Part shown: positions 26,434 through 35,112 of the stretch, one piece after another | How the letters are laid out: the number at the start of each line of letters is the position of its first letter | Position numbering within the stretch: the stretch's first letter is position 1 | Assembly: GCA_947629645.1 (NCBI GenBank) | Contig: CANREV010000003.1 | Coordinates: forward strand, 62,001 to 126,000 | Direction of reading: 5' to 3' | From: an uncultured Acetatifactor sp. | GTDB taxonomy: Bacteria; Bacillota; Clostridia; Lachnospirales; Lachnospiraceae | Length of the DNA: 64,000 nt | Notes under the pieces: generated by a model | Told to the model about the DNA's origin: nothing | Seen by the model: the letters and a program-made list of their open reading frames with translations, nothing else | Databases searched by the model: none | Made by a program: the position numbers and the translations under genes

Positions 26434-27420
26434 ATGCCCAAGAGGATGATAGAAACAGATCTGACGGAAGAGGATATCAGGATCGAAGGCTCATTGAGGC
26501 CTCAGGTCTTGGATGACTACATCGGTCAATCTAAGGTAAAGGAAAATCTTAAGATATATATCGAAGCGGCAAAGCAGCGTGGAGAGGCGCTGGATCATGT
26601 GCTCTTTTACGGACCTCCCGGTCTGGGAAAGACCACTCTGGCGCAGATCATTGCAAATGAGATGGGCGTGAACATCAAAATTACCAGCGGTCCCGCCATT
26701 GAAAAGCCGGGCGAGATGGCGGCTATCCTGAACAATCTGGAGGAAGGCGATCTTTTGTTTGTGGATGAGATACACCGCCTGAATCGTCAGGTGGAGGAAG
26801 TATTATATCCCGCCATGGAAGATTACTGTATCGACATCATGATCGGAAAGGGTTCTTCCGCCCGCTCTGTGCGTCTGGACCTTCCTAAATTTACGCTGGC
26901 AGGCGCGACTACCCGGGCGGGACTTTTGACCGCTCCTTTGCGGGACCGGTTCGGAATGCTTTATCATATGGATTTTTACACAGTAGAGGAGCTGCAGCAG
27001 ATCATCATGCACTCCGCCAGAGTGCTTGATGTTGAGACGGAGCCTGAGGGCGCTATGGAGATGGCGCGCAGGAGCCGCGGTACGCCAAGGCTTGCCAACA
27101 GAATCTTAAAGCGTGTGAGGGATTTCGCCCAGGTAAAATATGACGGCATCATCACAGAAAAGATCGCTAAGACCGCCCTGGATCTGATGGACGTGGACAA
27201 ACTGGGGTTAGACCATATTGACCGGAATATCCTTGTGACGATGATCCGCAAATTTAGCGGGGGGCCGGTTGGATTGGACACGCTGGCGGCAGCCATAGGA
27301 GAGGATGCGGGCACCATTGAGGACGTTTATGAACCTTATCTGATCAAGAACGGCTTTTTGAACAGAACCCCCAGAGGCAGGGTTGTGACGGACCTTGCGT
27401 ATCAGCATCTTGGATTATAA
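26434..27420 (+). CDS. ruvB: Holliday junction helicase RuvB
   Basis: RuvB is the AAA+ motor that drives branch migration with RuvA. The 328 residues contain Walker [14 protein letters not shown], Walker [11 protein letters not shown], sensor 1 in [11 protein letters not shown], the arginine finger PLRDRFGM, and the C-terminal winged helix ending [16 protein letters not shown]. Length and motif order are complete. AGGAAGGA lies upstream of the ATG at 26434; a Met four codons later is possible. Immediately downstream are an AACAGTCTGGCC palindrome and a 22-bp repeat array. Confidence 0.96.
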   Translation: MPKRMIETDLTEEDIRIEGSLRPQVLDDYIGQSKVKENLKIYIEAAKQRGEALDHVLFYGPPGLGKTTLAQIIANEMGVNIKITSGPAIEKPGEMAAILNNLEEGDLLFVDEIHRLNRQVEEVLYPAMEDYCIDIMIGKGSSARSVRLDLPKFTLAGATTRAGLLTAPLRDRFGMLYHMDFYTVEELQQIIMHSARVLDVETEPEGAMEMARRSRGTPRLANRILKRVRDFAQVKYDGIITEKIAKTALDLMDVDKLGLDHIDRNILVTMIRKFSGGPVGLDTLAAAIGEDAGTIEDVYEPYLIKNGFLNRTPRGRVVTDLAYQHLGL

Positions 27421-27448
27421 CGCAGTCTGCGCGGATGGTTTTGGAGGT

Positions 27449-27475
27449 AACAGTCTGGCCAAAGGCTGAACTGAT
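27449..27475. repeat. Degenerate AACAGT...GGCTGAACTG palindrome
   Basis: AACAGTCTGGCC (27449-27460) and GGCTGAACTGAT (27464-27475) form an imperfect inverted repeat. Its right arm is the same as the right end of the 35258-35272 terminal repeat. It lies 29 bases after the ruvB stop. Confidence 0.5.
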
Positions 27476-27479
27476 AGTC

Positions 27480-27543
27480 TTGGCGGCACTAAAGGTTTGG
27501 TTTTGGCAGCGCTAAAGTTTGGTTTTGGCGGCGCTAAAGTTTT
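27480..27543 (+). repeat. 22-bp tandem repeat between ruvB and zapA
   Basis: Units of the form TTGGCRGCGCTAAAGTTTGG start at 27480, 27503 and 27525, with a period of 22-23 bases and near-identical copies. The array ends three bases before the -35 box of the zapA promoter. Confidence 0.75.
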
Positions 27544-27545
27544 AC

Positions 27546-27574
27546 TTGCCTGTCACACCGTTATGAGATATAAT
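27546..27574 (+). promoter_or_regulatory. Promoter of zapA
   Basis: TTGCCT (27546-27551), 17 bases, TATAAT (27569-27574). The perfect -10 and ideal spacing make this a likely vegetative promoter with a leader of about 37 bases. Confidence 0.7.
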
Positions 27575-27617
27575 GGTTTTGTAATGGGTTTTTTACATAG
27601 GTAAAAGAGGTGTGATA

Positions 27618-28019
27618 ATGTCTTCCAAAACGGATACTGAGGTGATAATCGGCGGTAAGGTTTTTACGCTGAGCGGATACGAGAGCGAGGAGTATCTGCA
27701 GAAAGTTGCATCGTACATTAACAACAAGATTAACGAATATAACAAAGTAGACAGTTTTCGCAGACGTCCTATGGACACGCAGGCCGTTTTGCTGCAGCTA
27801 AACATTGCAGATGACTACTTTAAGGCAAAAAAGCAGATTTCCGTTCTGGAGGAAGATCTTCAGTCTAAAGAAAAGGAACTGTACGACCTGAAGCATGAGT
27901 TGATTTCCGCTCAGATCAAGTTAGAGAGCGCGGAGGAAAAGATAAAGACTCTGCAGCAGGAGATAGACGACAATGCAAAAAAGATTGTCAGGCTGGAAAC
28001 GGAATTAAAGAAAAAATAA
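27618..28019 (+). CDS. zapA: Cell division protein ZapA
   Basis: ZapA binds and cross-links FtsZ filaments at the division site. The 133-residue protein has the N-terminal ZapA globular domain (TDTEVIIGGKVFTLSGYESEEYL) and a long coiled coil from about residue 65 to the end (ISVLEEDLQSKEKELYDLKH). The coil is longer than in enterobacterial ZapA but usual for clostridia. ATG 27618 is chosen because AGAGGTG lies just upstream; a GTG at 27612 overlaps that site. A hairpin terminator starts directly at its stop codon, although the U32 peptidase gene follows closely. Confidence 0.88.
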   Translation: MSSKTDTEVIIGGKVFTLSGYESEEYLQKVASYINNKINEYNKVDSFRRRPMDTQAVLLQLNIADDYFKAKKQISVLEEDLQSKEKELYDLKHELISAQIKLESAEEKIKTLQQEIDDNAKKIVRLETELKKK

Positions 28020-28052
28020 GAAAAGCTGTCCGGTGTACGGGCAGCTTTTCTA
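28020..28052 (+). terminator. Terminator after zapA
   Basis: GAAAAGCTG-t-CCG (28020-28032), loop GTGTA, CGG-g-CAGCTTTTC (28038-28050). The stem is long, but the trailing T-run is short, so some read-through into the U32 gene is plausible. Confidence 0.65.
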
Positions 28053-28073
28053 TTGAGCACAGAGAGGAGTTCC

Positions 28074-30368
28074 ATGTCAGGAGAAAAGAAGGTGGAGCTT
28101 TTGGCGCCGGCGGGCAATGTGAACGGATTCTATGGGGCGGTCCGTGCGGGCGCGGATGCGGTATACCTGGGAGGCAGCCGGTTTGGCGCGCGGGCGTATG
28201 CCGAAAATTTTACAACGAAAGAGTTGACAGATTGTATCCGCTATGGACATCTCTTCGGGAGAAAAGTCTATCTTACCGTGAATACGCTCTTTAAGGAGAG
28301 CGAAATAGGTGAGCTTTTTGATTATCTGGCTCCCTTTTACGAGGCGGGGCTGGATGCGGTCATCGTGCAGGATATGGGCGTCCTGCGATTCATCCGGGAG
28401 TGTTTTCCGGGACTGAAACTGCATGCCAGTACCCAGATGACTCTCTGCAGCGGCTACGGCGCAATGCTCTTGAAACAGCTTGGCGCTGTGAGAATCGTGC
28501 CTGCGCGGGAGCTGAGCCTTGAGGAACTGGTCGCGATCAAGGGTCAGACAGGCATGGAATTGGAAACTTTTATCCATGGGGCTATGTGTTACTGCTATTC
28601 GGGGCAATGCCTGTTCAGCAGTATGCTGGGCGGCAGGAGCGGAAACAGGGGGCGTTGTGCCCAGCCCTGCAGACTGCCCTATGAAGTCAGAACGGATCAG
28701 GAAAAGAGCGGCGTGTGTTATCCGCTCAGTCTGAAAGATATGTGTACCATCGAGCATCTTCCCCGTTTGATCGAGGCGGGGCTGGATTCCTTCAAAATAG
28801 AAGGAAGAATGAAAAAGCCGGAGTATGCCGCCGGAGTGACGGCAATCTATCGCAGATATATTGACCGCTATTATGAGTGGCGGGAAAAATACGGCGCCGA
28901 GGAAGCCTTTAAGCGTTATCAGGTATCCCAGAAAGATCTGGAGGCTTTATCCTCCTTATATATCCGTAGTGAAAAACAGGACGGCTATTATTTCAGGCGT
29001 AACGGGCGGGAGATGGTGACGCTTTCAAGTCCGGCCTACAGCGGCGGCAATGAGGCTTATCTTGCCCAGATCAAAGCCCGTTATCTGGAGGAACATTTAA
29101 AACATCCCATAAGGATAAGCGCCGTATTTTTGACCGGGAGGCAGGCGGAGGTGACGCTGCATTTTAATGACATTTCTGTCACTGCTGTCGGGGATACCGT
29201 GCAGAAAGCCCAGAAGCAGCCTGTCACAGAGGAAAATGTGGCCGGGCAGCTGAGCAGGATGGGAGACAGCGCTTTTGTCCCTGAAAGCATGGAACTGACC
29301 GTGGGAACGGACGTCTTTTATCCCTTAGGACAGATGAATGAACTGCGCAGGCAGGCGGTAGCGAAACTGGAGCAGGCTTTGTTAGAACAAAACGGATATC
29401 CGGATAGAAGCGTTTCTTCGCAGGATGAAAAGCCGGAGCGGCAGGGCATGGTTTCATGGGATGGCCTGCCAGACTTAAGAGGCGGTTGGGAATCGCATCC
29501 CAAACCGGAATATACAGGGCTTGTCTGCAGCGTCAGGACAGAAGAACAGCTTCAGGCTGTGGCGGAATGGCAAAAGGAGAAAGATAAAGAGCGCTTTAAA
29601 AGGATCTATATTGACGGTGATCTTTTTTTGGAGCGGATGCGGGAGACGGTTTGTTGTTGTGAAAAATTGGCGGAAAACCCACAGATCTATCTCGCGCTGC
29701 CTTATATTTTGCGAAAGGATGACGATAGTTATCTTGGGGAATTGGAAAGTGTGATGGAGAGATCTCCTTTTTTGCAAGGCGTGCTGGCAAGATCCCTGGA
29801 TGGAATGGCCTACGCTTTTCAGAAAAGATTTCCGATACGTCTGGACGCGGGCGTCTACAGTTGGAACAGTGCATCGTTAGCGGAACTTGGAAGATTTTCG
29901 CGGGGGTTTTGTTTGCCGTTTGAGCTGAATGAGCGGGAACAGCGGCAGCTGTTGGACGAAAAAGAGCACAGGGGCTTGTTTGAAAAAATAATTTATGCCA
30001 GAATCCCTATGATGATAACGGCAAATTGTATCAGGAAAACAGTTTCAGGCTGTCGGAAACAGACTGTCGGGCAGACGGCTTTTCTGAAGGATAAAGGACG
30101 CGAAGAGTTTTCTGTTTTGATTGACAGATATCGCAAGGAATTTCCAACGCTCACAAATTGCCGTCACTGTTATAACGTGATTTACAACAGTGTTCCGCTT
30201 TCGCTCCATCAGAGTGTGGAAAAGTGGCGGGGAAAGGCGGATCTCAGGCTGGATTTTACAACGGAATCCGGAAAGGAAACGCGGCGGATCCTGGAGGCTT
30301 TCTTTGAACAGGGCGCGTTTCCCTGCAAAGAGCACACAACGGGACATGAGAAGCGCGGCGTGGAATAA
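28074..30368 (+). CDS. U32 family peptidase with extended C-terminal region
   Basis: A 764-residue member of peptidase family U32. The catalytic TIM-barrel domain opens VELLAPAGNVNGFYGAV. It carries the U32 signature ETFIHGAMCYCYSGQC with GRCAQPCRLPY, whose cysteines are thought to bind an Fe-S cluster in tRNA or rRNA hydroxylating relatives (RlhA, TrhP). The C-terminal half, with a DUF3656-like region, contains GFCLPFELNERE and a Cys-containing NCRHCYNVIYN motif. Whether it is a protease or an RNA-modifying enzyme is open. GAGAGGAG precedes ATG 28074. A TTG in frame at 28053 overlaps the zapA terminator and is unlikely. SEDS and PBP genes follow. Confidence 0.88.
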   Translation: MSGEKKVELLAPAGNVNGFYGAVRAGADAVYLGGSRFGARAYAENFTTKELTDCIRYGHLFGRKVYLTVNTLFKESEIGELFDYLAPFYEAGLDAVIVQDMGVLRFIRECFPGLKLHASTQMTLCSGYGAMLLKQLGAVRIVPARELSLEELVAIKGQTGMELETFIHGAMCYCYSGQCLFSSMLGGRSGNRGRCAQPCRLPYEVRTDQEKSGVCYPLSLKDMCTIEHLPRLIEAGLDSFKIEGRMKKPEYAAGVTAIYRRYIDRYYEWREKYGAEEAFKRYQVSQKDLEALSSLYIRSEKQDGYYFRRNGREMVTLSSPAYSGGNEAYLAQIKARYLEEHLKHPIRISAVFLTGRQAEVTLHFNDISVTAVGDTVQKAQKQPVTEENVAGQLSRMGDSAFVPESMELTVGTDVFYPLGQMNELRRQAVAKLEQALLEQNGYPDRSVSSQDEKPERQGMVSWDGLPDLRGGWESHPKPEYTGLVCSVRTEEQLQAVAEWQKEKDKERFKRIYIDGDLFLERMRETVCCCEKLAENPQIYLALPYILRKDDDSYLGELESVMERSPFLQGVLARSLDGMAYAFQKRFPIRLDAGVYSWNSASLAELGRFSRGFCLPFELNEREQRQLLDEKEHRGLFEKIIYARIPMMITANCIRKTVSGCRKQTVGQTAFLKDKGREEFSVLIDRYRKEFPTLTNCRHCYNVIYNSVPLSLHQSVEKWRGKADLRLDFTTESGKETRRILEAFFEQGAFPCKEHTTGHEKRGVE

Positions 30369-30405
30369 AGCGCTGCGGATCAATTTGGAAGGATAGAAGT
30401 TTTAA

Positions 30406-31797
30406 ATGCGGGAATATGTAACAGAATTATCAAAATACTTCATAAATGTCTGCATGATCGTCTATACCCTGAACTGTTTACTGCTTCTGACCGGGGGGCG
30501 TAGTAACATAAGGAGTATCAACATTGTGCAGAAAATACTGATTTTCCTGGTGCAGCTTATGTGCTTTACAGATCTGGTGCTGGTCAGCGGGGATGTTCAA
30601 TATGTATTTTTCTATGCGTTCGTACAGATATTTTTGATCGCCGCGATGGTCATGGTGTCTTTGATCTATGAGCGGGCAAACCAGCTTTTGCTGAATAATA
30701 TGTGTATGCTGGCAGGGACGGGGCTCTGTATGATCTCAAGGCTTTCCTTTAACAAGGCGGTGAAGCAGTATATCATCATTTTGCTCTCTCTGATCATTTC
30801 ACTCTTTATTCCGTATCTTTTGTCGAGGATCCATTTCCTCAAAAAGATAACGTGGCTTTACGCAGCGGTGGGAATCGGCCTTCTGAGCATTGTGCTGGTT
30901 CTGGGAGAGACCAGCTACGGAGCAAAGATTTCTTTCAGTCTGGGAGGCATTTCTTTCCAGCCTTCGGAGTTTGTGAAGATCCTGTTTATCTTTTTCCTCG
31001 CGGGTGCGCTCTGGGAAAAGTACAGCTTTGCGAGGGTGGCGCTGACGGCAGTGATCGCCGGTATTCATGTGATCGTTCTGGTGGTCTCTACCGATCTTGG
31101 AAGCGCGGTGATCTTTTTTGCGGGCTATGTGTTTGTGGTGTTTACGGCCACCAGAAATTATCTGTATCTGCTCTGCGGCGCGGTGGGAGGCAGCGGGGCC
31201 GCCTGTGTGGCGTATCGCTTGTTTGGCCATGTGAGGACAAGAGTGTTAGCGTGGAGGAATCCCTGGAATTATATTGACGATCAGGGCTATCAGATCACGC
31301 AGTCGCTTTTTGCTATCGGCAGCGGAAGCTGGTTTGGCATGGGGCTGTTGAAAGGAAATCCGAAAGCTATTCCCAAGGTGGACGCGGATTTTATCTTTTC
31401 TTCCATCTGTGAGGAGCTGGGGGTGATTTTCGGCATCTGCCTGATCCTGATCATGCTCAGCTGTTTTGTCATGATGATGCAGACGGCCATTCAGATCAGG
31501 GACAGATTTTATCAGCTGATCGTATATGGCATTGGAATTATGTATATATTCCAGATCTTCCTCACCGTTGGAGGCGGGGTGAAATTCATTCCCCTGACAG
31601 GAGTAACGCTGCCTTTTATCAGCTACGGCGGCAGTTCGGTCATGACGACTATGCTGATGTTTTTTATCATACAGGGAATTTATATCAGATTACAGCAGGA
31701 AGGAGACAGGCATGGTGGAAGAGGAAAAGCGGCCCCAAAGTACGTTGAAGAAGTCCGCTCAGAGCAGTCGGACAGGACAGAGCAGACAAAGCGGTAA
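30406..31797 (+). CDS. SEDS family peptidoglycan polymerase (FtsW/RodA/SpoVE)
   Basis: A 463-residue polytopic membrane glycosyltransferase of the SEDS family, which polymerises lipid II with a class B PBP partner. The hallmarks are present: ISFQPSEFVKILFIFF, a catalytic-loop Asp in VSTDLGSAVIFF, FIFSSICEELGV, and LPFISYGGSS near the last helix. There are four extra N-terminal helices compared with short FtsW proteins. The last 86 bases overlap the PBP gene in another frame, so the two are translationally linked. Whether it serves division, elongation or sporulation cannot be decided from the sequence. Confidence 0.9.
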   Translation: MREYVTELSKYFINVCMIVYTLNCLLLLTGGRSNIRSINIVQKILIFLVQLMCFTDLVLVSGDVQYVFFYAFVQIFLIAAMVMVSLIYERANQLLLNNMCMLAGTGLCMISRLSFNKAVKQYIIILLSLIISLFIPYLLSRIHFLKKITWLYAAVGIGLLSIVLVLGETSYGAKISFSLGGISFQPSEFVKILFIFFLAGALWEKYSFARVALTAVIAGIHVIVLVVSTDLGSAVIFFAGYVFVVFTATRNYLYLLCGAVGGSGAACVAYRLFGHVRTRVLAWRNPWNYIDDQGYQITQSLFAIGSGSWFGMGLLKGNPKAIPKVDADFIFSSICEELGVIFGICLILIMLSCFVMMMQTAIQIRDRFYQLIVYGIGIMYIFQIFLTVGGGVKFIPLTGVTLPFISYGGSSVMTTMLMFFIIQGIYIRLQQEGDRHGGRGKAAPKYVEEVRSEQSDRTEQTKR

Positions 31798-33307
31798 CAA
31801 GGCGGGCTCAGAGCGGACGGTTTCTGGCAGACGGACATCCTCCGGCAGGCAGTCCGCAGCCGGACAGACGCTTTCGGGCGGACGGAAGCGTCCGGGTTTG
31901 AGCAACCGTCCCCAGATCATGTTATCCTGCGGCTTTTTTCTGGTTTTGTTTGGCGTGTTGATCGGCTATCTGGGGTACTTTGTGGCCACCAGCGAGCAGG
32001 AGATGATCAATAACAGCTACAATTCCAGACAGGAGATCCTGCTCTCCCGCAACTACAGAGGAACCATCTATTCCCGTGACGGAGAAGTGCTGGCGGAAAC
32101 TGTGCTGGATGAGGAACAGAATGAGACCAGGGTGTATCCTTACGCAAATCTTTTCAGCCATGTGGTTGGATATTCTACGCAGGGCCGTATGGGAGTGGAA
32201 GCGCTGGCCAACTATTATCTGATCAACACAAATACTTCTCTGAGCAACAAAGCCGCAAACGATGTTGCCGGATTGAAAAATCCCGGAGATAATGTGTATA
32301 CCACACTTGATACGAAGATTCAGCAGGTGGCGGATGATCAGATGGGTATATACCGCGGCGCTATAGTAGTGACGGAAGTATCCACGGGGAAAGTGCTTGC
32401 AATGGTCTCCCATCCCAATTTTGATCCCAATGAGATACAGGATATCTGGGATTCCCTTGTGGAAAATGATACCAGTTCTATTCTTTTAAATCGTGCAACG
32501 CAGGGGCTTTATCCTCCCGGCTCTACGTTTAAGATTGTGACCGCGTTGGAATACATCAGGGAAAATCCCACAAACTATCAGCAGTATTCGTTTCAATGTC
32601 CGGGGTATTTTATATCCGGAGACAGCAGAATCAACTGCTATCACGGCGCAAGCCATGGCCAGGTGGATTTTGCCCGTTCCTTTGCAAAATCCTGTAATTC
32701 TTCCTTTGCGAATATCGGCATGGGGCTGGACTGGGAATCTTTTGAGGAAACGTTGAAAGATCTGCTTTTTCATGAAGAATTGCCATTGTCTCTTGCTTAC
32801 GCGAAGAGCAGTACGGCAGTCTCTTCTAAGATGACTGTGGATGATATGATGCAGACATCCATCGGCCAGGGCAAGACCCAGATTACCCCCATGCACCTGA
32901 ATATGATCACTTGCGCCATTGCGAACAACGGAGTGCTGATGAAGCCGTATTTCGTGGAACGTGTGACAAACGATGCGGGAGACGTAGTGAAGTCATTTAA
33001 ACCGGACGCTTACGGGCGTCTGATGACGGAAGAGGAAGCGAAAGTATTGTCCGATCTGATGGTGGAAGTGGTGGAGAACGGCACGGCCTCAAAGCTTTCC
33101 GGCCAGTCCTACACGGCGGCCGGCAAGACCGGATCCGCGGAGTATAATAACGTCAAAGGGGACAGTCATGCCTGGTTTACGGGATTTGCGCCCGCAGATG
33201 ATCCTGAAGTGTGTGTGACCATCATCATCGAGGGGGCAGGCAGCGGCGGAGATTATGCGGTTCCTATTGCGAGAAGGATATTTGACGCTTATTTCGGGGA
33301 GAAATAA
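31712..33307 (+). CDS. Class B penicillin-binding protein (transpeptidase)
   Basis: A 531-residue bitopic transpeptidase. A Ser/Arg/Gly-rich cytosolic tail (about 1-68) precedes one transmembrane helix (about 69-92). A pedestal follows, then the catalytic domain with SxxK as STFK, SxN as SCN and KTG in GKTGSAEYN. It cross-links peptidoglycan with the SEDS partner encoded just upstream. The start lies 86 bases inside the SEDS gene, supported by AGGAAGGAGA nine bases before the ATG. The organisation resembles rodA-pbpA of actinobacteria and ftsW-ftsI modules. Confidence 0.93.
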   Translation: MVEEEKRPQSTLKKSAQSSRTGQSRQSGNKAGSERTVSGRRTSSGRQSAAGQTLSGGRKRPGLSNRPQIMLSCGFFLVLFGVLIGYLGYFVATSEQEMINNSYNSRQEILLSRNYRGTIYSRDGEVLAETVLDEEQNETRVYPYANLFSHVVGYSTQGRMGVEALANYYLINTNTSLSNKAANDVAGLKNPGDNVYTTLDTKIQQVADDQMGIYRGAIVVTEVSTGKVLAMVSHPNFDPNEIQDIWDSLVENDTSSILLNRATQGLYPPGSTFKIVTALEYIRENPTNYQQYSFQCPGYFISGDSRINCYHGASHGQVDFARSFAKSCNSSFANIGMGLDWESFEETLKDLLFHEELPLSLAYAKSSTAVSSKMTVDDMMQTSIGQGKTQITPMHLNMITCAIANNGVLMKPYFVERVTNDAGDVVKSFKPDAYGRLMTEEEAKVLSDLMVEVVENGTASKLSGQSYTAAGKTGSAEYNNVKGDSHAWFTGFAPADDPEVCVTIIIEGAGSGGDYAVPIARRIFDAYFGEK

Positions 33308-33310
33308 AGG

Positions 33311-33339
33311 TTGCGCTAAGTTGGTCTTTGGACTATACT
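33311..33339 (+). promoter_or_regulatory. Promoter of the NUDIX gene
   Basis: TTGCGC (33311-33316), 17 bases, TATACT (33334-33339), four bases after the PBP stop codon. The predicted leader is about 35 bases. Confidence 0.65.
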
Positions 33340-33380
33340 GATTTTAAGACAAGGTTTTACACGCTGCAGGAGGAATTGCA

Positions 33381-33833
33381 ATGATAGAAGCAACAAGCTG
33401 TGGTGGCGTGGTGATATTTCGTGGAAAGATCCTGCTTTTATATAAAAATTATAAAAATAAATATGAAGGCTGGGTATTGCCGAAGGGCACTGTGGAGCAG
33501 GGAGAGGATTTCAAAGACACTGCTCTGAGAGAAGTCCTGGAGGAAACGGGAGCGAAGGCTACCATCATAAAGTATGTGGGGACCAGCGAGTATTCTTTCA
33601 CCGTTCCGGAGGATACCGTTGAGAAGGAAGTCCACTGGTATTTGATGATGGCGGATAGTTATTACAGCAAACCACAGAAGGAAGAGTATTTTGTCGATTC
33701 CGGATTTTACAAATATCATGAAGCGTACCATCTGCTGAAATTTGCCAATGAGAAGCAGATACTGGAACGGGCGTACGATGAATATCTGGAATTAAAAAAG
33801 AATAATTTATGGGGCAGCCGAAAGTATTTTTAG
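33381..33833 (+). CDS. NUDIX hydrolase
   Basis: A 150-residue hydrolase of a nucleoside diphosphate linked to another moiety. The complete Nudix box GX5EX7REUXEEXGU spans residues about 36-58: GTVEQGEDFK then REVLEETGA. It has its own promoter directly behind the PBP gene and a terminator that overlaps its last codons, so it is monocistronic. The substrate cannot be predicted; the diadenosine tetraphosphate or RNA 5'-end type are common for this size class. Confidence 0.9.
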   Translation: MIEATSCGGVVIFRGKILLLYKNYKNKYEGWVLPKGTVEQGEDFKDTALREVLEETGAKATIIKYVGTSEYSFTVPEDTVEKEVHWYLMMADSYYSKPQKEEYFVDSGFYKYHEAYHLLKFANEKQILERAYDEYLELKKNNLWGSRKYF

Positions 33834-33849
33834 CTGCCCCGTTCTTTTT
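33811..33849 (+). terminator. Terminator overlapping the NUDIX gene end
   Basis: GGGGCAGC (33811-33818) and GCTGCCCC (33833-33840) form a perfect 8-bp stem, followed by GTTCTTTTTA. The left arm is inside the coding region. Confidence 0.75.
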
Positions 33850-33918
33850 ATCTTATTCAGTTTCGTCATGTGCAAATCCCGCGCATGTTCATGTATTCAT
33901 GCCTTCGCGCTGTATGAT

Positions 33919-34974
33919 TTATACATTCTTTATGATTTCAAGCTCAGGATGATCCAGCAGGTTCAAAATCTGACTTTCCGCATTTTTCAGTACAGGACGG
34001 AAGTATTTGGTAGGATTGATCATAAATACTTCCCAGACGCTGTCATCGTTTAACTGGACGCTGGTGCCGAGCTGCGCATCGGAGATACGCTTCATCAGGG
34101 GAAGCAGCAGCTCCGCATCGTATTTTTCCCTTGTCTCGTTAAAATTATCGAGGATCTGCAGCGGTGTGAGGGCGCTTCGGTAGCTTCTGGGGGAAGCCAT
34201 AGCGATATAAGTGTCGATGATGCCCACATAGCGCGCAAACAGATCGATCTTATTTCCCTTCGTATGGAAAGGATATCCGCTGCCATCCATGCGCTCGTGG
34301 TGCATGGCAGTGACGTTTTTGATCCGCTGATTGACACTGGTGCCGTTTAAGATCTGATAGCCCAGGGCGGGATGCTTCTGCACGATGGCAAACTCCTCCG
34401 CGGAGAGCTTTCCGGGTTTCCAGAGGACGTTGTAGGGGAGTTTTAATTTGCCGATATCGTAATAAAAGCAGGAGAGTATCAGCGTCTCCTTGTCCTCCTG
34501 ATTCATCTGGATCCATTCGGCAAAGATCCCTGCCAGAAGCGCCGCGTTCAGACAATGGTTAAAAGTAAGCTCGTCCTCATTGGGCATGAGGTTATACAGA
34601 AAGTCTAACAGCGTGGTCCCTGTGTTATATGTACTGCGAAGATCGTTGTAGAGCTCCAGAAGCTCACCGTCAGGAATAAATCCGCCCTCCGCGGCAAGGA
34701 AATCGTTCATCAGCTGCTTGTACCGATAAAGATTTGCGGAATGCTTCTGCTCGAACGCTCTGAAATGTTCGTTGTAACGGACCCTTTCATAATGGGTGGA
34801 AGCCAGGTCGATCCCTTCCTTGACAGTCACGCACATGATGGAATAGCGGTGCAGTTTATCGATAGCGGCTTGATCCAGCACCGTATCGGCTTTGTAAAGT
34901 ACATTGCCCTGATTGACGACATCCTCTCCCAGTATCATTCCGGGGGTTAATTCCATTCGCGCTACAACTTTCAT
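33919..34974 (-). CDS. HD-GYP domain protein with degenerate HD motif
   Basis: A 351-residue protein with an N-terminal region of the kind preceding HD-GYP phosphodiesterases (LTPGMILGEDVVNQGNVLY) and an HD-GYP domain from about residue 130. The GYP part is intact: HHERMDGSGYP at 225-235, with KPGKLSAEE and H201. The HD dyad reads Y172-D173 (FYYDIGK) instead of HD, which removes a metal ligand. HD-GYP enzymes degrade cyclic di-GMP and related dinucleotides; this one may be inactive, altered or a binding protein. It has its own strong promoter and is the only - strand gene in the area. Confidence 0.88.
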   Translation of the reverse strand: MKVVARMELTPGMILGEDVVNQGNVLYKADTVLDQAAIDKLHRYSIMCVTVKEGIDLASTHYERVRYNEHFRAFEQKHSANLYRYKQLMNDFLAAEGGFIPDGELLELYNDLRSTYNTGTTLLDFLYNLMPNEDELTFNHCLNAALLAGIFAEWIQMNQEDKETLILSCFYYDIGKLKLPYNVLWKPGKLSAEEFAIVQKHPALGYQILNGTSVNQRIKNVTAMHHERMDGSGYPFHTKGNKIDLFARYVGIIDTYIAMASPRSYRSALTPLQILDNFNETREKYDAELLLPLMKRISDAQLGTSVQLNDDSVWEVFMINPTKYFRPVLKNAESQILNLLDHPELEIIKNV

Positions 34975-35054
34975 TTTTATTCTCCTGCCAGTTCTTTCCT
35001 TATTGTGTGTGAAAAAAATACGAAAAAATGATTTCAGGGTACACTACAATTAAT

Positions 35055-35082
35055 AGTATAGAATATTCTCTAAAAATGTCAA
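35055..35082 (-). promoter_or_regulatory. Promoter of the HD-GYP gene
   Basis: On the - strand TTGACA (complement of 35077-35082) and TATACT (complement of 35055-35060) are 16 bases apart. The -35 is perfect, and the leader is about 73 bases. Confidence 0.7.
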
Positions 35083-35112
35083 TAAATTATTCCATATTTT
35101 GACTATTTTGAT

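Noticed and set aside
34095-34555. Alternative - strand frames within the HD-GYP gene
   Set aside because: They are out-of-frame shadows of the clearly conserved HD-GYP coding sequence.
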